From Campylobacter concisus (GTDB taxonomy: Bacteria > Campylobacterota > Campylobacteria > Campylobacterales > Campylobacteraceae), in NCBI RefSeq assembly GCF_002913045.1, contig NZ_PPAF01000035.1:558001-622000 (forward strand): 64,000 bases of DNA, written 5' to 3'. Positions 63,707 through 64,000 of the stretch are shown here, in pieces; the stretch's first letter is position 1, and each line of letters opens with the position of its first letter. The notes below the pieces were generated by a model. That model was given only the letters and a program-made list of their open reading frames with translations, was not told where the DNA came from and ran no database searches. A program made the translations under genes and the position numbers.

Positions 63707-64000
63707 TTAGAAGCTATATTTTGCTTCAAATCTAATACGATCTTGTTGGAATTTTACACCGTCTTTTCTATCTTTAGCAGCTGCATACCAAGAAAGGAAT
63801 GTAAGTTTCTTGCTGTATTTGTAACTAGCATCAAGAGACCATTCGCTTCTTTTTGCTCTCTCTTTGCCAAGATCCCAGCTATAGCCTTTACCTTGAGTAT
63901 ATCCAGCACCAAAGCCAAATTTATCTATGTCATATCCAGCATTAACAAACCAGTAGTCGTTGTTGCCTTTGATGTTATTGTAATATTGTCTGCTACCACT
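63707..64000 (-). CDS. Major outer-membrane porin (C-terminal end, partial)
   Basis: The frame runs off the right edge, leaving the last 97 residues. They alternate polar and aromatic residues as in beta strands: YWFVNAGYDIDKFGFGAGYTQG, then SEWSLDASYKYSKKLTFLSWYAA and QQDRIRFEAKYSF. The final Phe is the usual outer-membrane insertion signal. The pattern matches the MOMP-type porins of Campylobacter, trimeric channels that dominate the outer membrane. Whether it is the main MOMP or a paralogue cannot be told from this part. Confidence 0.75.
   Translation of the reverse strand, partial: SGSRQYYNNIKGNNDYWFVNAGYDIDKFGFGAGYTQGKGYSWDLGKERAKRSEWSLDASYKYSKKLTFLSWYAAAKDRKDGVKFQQDRIRFEAKYSF

Overview
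The window looks like a stretch of a Campylobacter chromosome from the C. concisus side of the genus. It is AT-rich with constant AAATTT runs. It has Campylobacter-type flagellar genes with sigma-54 promoters, a FlaC-like flagellin, a Peb4 chaperone, a CiaD-like protein and an HP1021/CemR-type orphan regulator. Several blocks keep gene orders I recall from C. jejuni: ispDF-cemR-sat-pgpA; hemH-oxidoreductase-alaS; cca-ciaD; nth-peb4-fba-MotA-like-OmpA-like; dsbD-ppk2; hrcA-grpE-dnaK; kdsB-thrC-lpxK-nadE. The species call is inference; no search was run. I saw no rRNA, tRNA, CRISPR array or insertion sequence.

Layout. 1-2.8 kb (+): end of ispDF, the atypical regulator, an ATP-sulfurylase-like protein and pgpA. 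2.8-5.2 kb (-): a small protein behind a sigma-54-type promoter, hemH and a Gfo/Idh oxidoreductase. 5.3-11.1 kb (+): alaS, a membrane protein, maf, a class A PBP and a ComEA-like protein, all tightly packed. 11.2-12.4 kb: a decayed phosphoethanolamine transferase gene. 12.4-19.5 kb (-): glyS, a secreted nuclease, trmL, cca, a CiaD-like gene, a TPR-like gene and leuB.

19.5-25.9 kb differs in base composition, being richer in G+C and CpG-containing codons. It carries leuD, two YgaP-type membrane proteins, a Tat-exported lipoprotein sulfide:quinone oxidoreductase, a Crp/Fnr regulator with a Cys triad, a TDT-family transporter, two unknown proteins and a DsrE protein. Two copies of a 13-bp inverted repeat flank the regulator gene. 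I read this as a laterally acquired sulfide-handling locus.

25.9-31.1 kb: LysE exporter, periplasmic asparaginase, AzlCD, a Sel1 protein, flgG and flgF. 31.3-41.8 kb is mainly a heme-iron locus: a TonB-dependent heme/hemoglobin-type receptor, then (after rpoD) a flavodoxin, a radical-SAM heme-utilization protein, a heme-type ABC importer, and a divergent HugZ/ChuZ heme oxygenase. Fur-like boxes lie at both ends. 42-49.4 kb (-): FlaC, hisD, a PLP enzyme, a stator-like MotA/MotB-type pair, fba and peb4. 49.5-53.2 kb: nth, dsbD, ppk2 and a small membrane protein. 53.3-56.6 kb: the hrcA-grpE-dnaK operon with a CIRCE-like element. 56.6-57.4 kb is a very AT-rich islet with a small HTH regulator and a basic peptide. 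57.5-62.8 kb (-): nadE, a DegT-family protein lacking its lysine, lpxK, cutA, thrC and kdsB. The window ends with a metallo-hydrolase and the 3' end of a major porin gene.

The strongest leads are the sulfide locus with its shared operators, the heme locus pairing oxygen-dependent and oxygen-independent heme breakdown, the DegT-family protein without the PLP lysine, the sulfurylase-like protein with altered catalytic motifs, and several small proteins easily missed by annotation.
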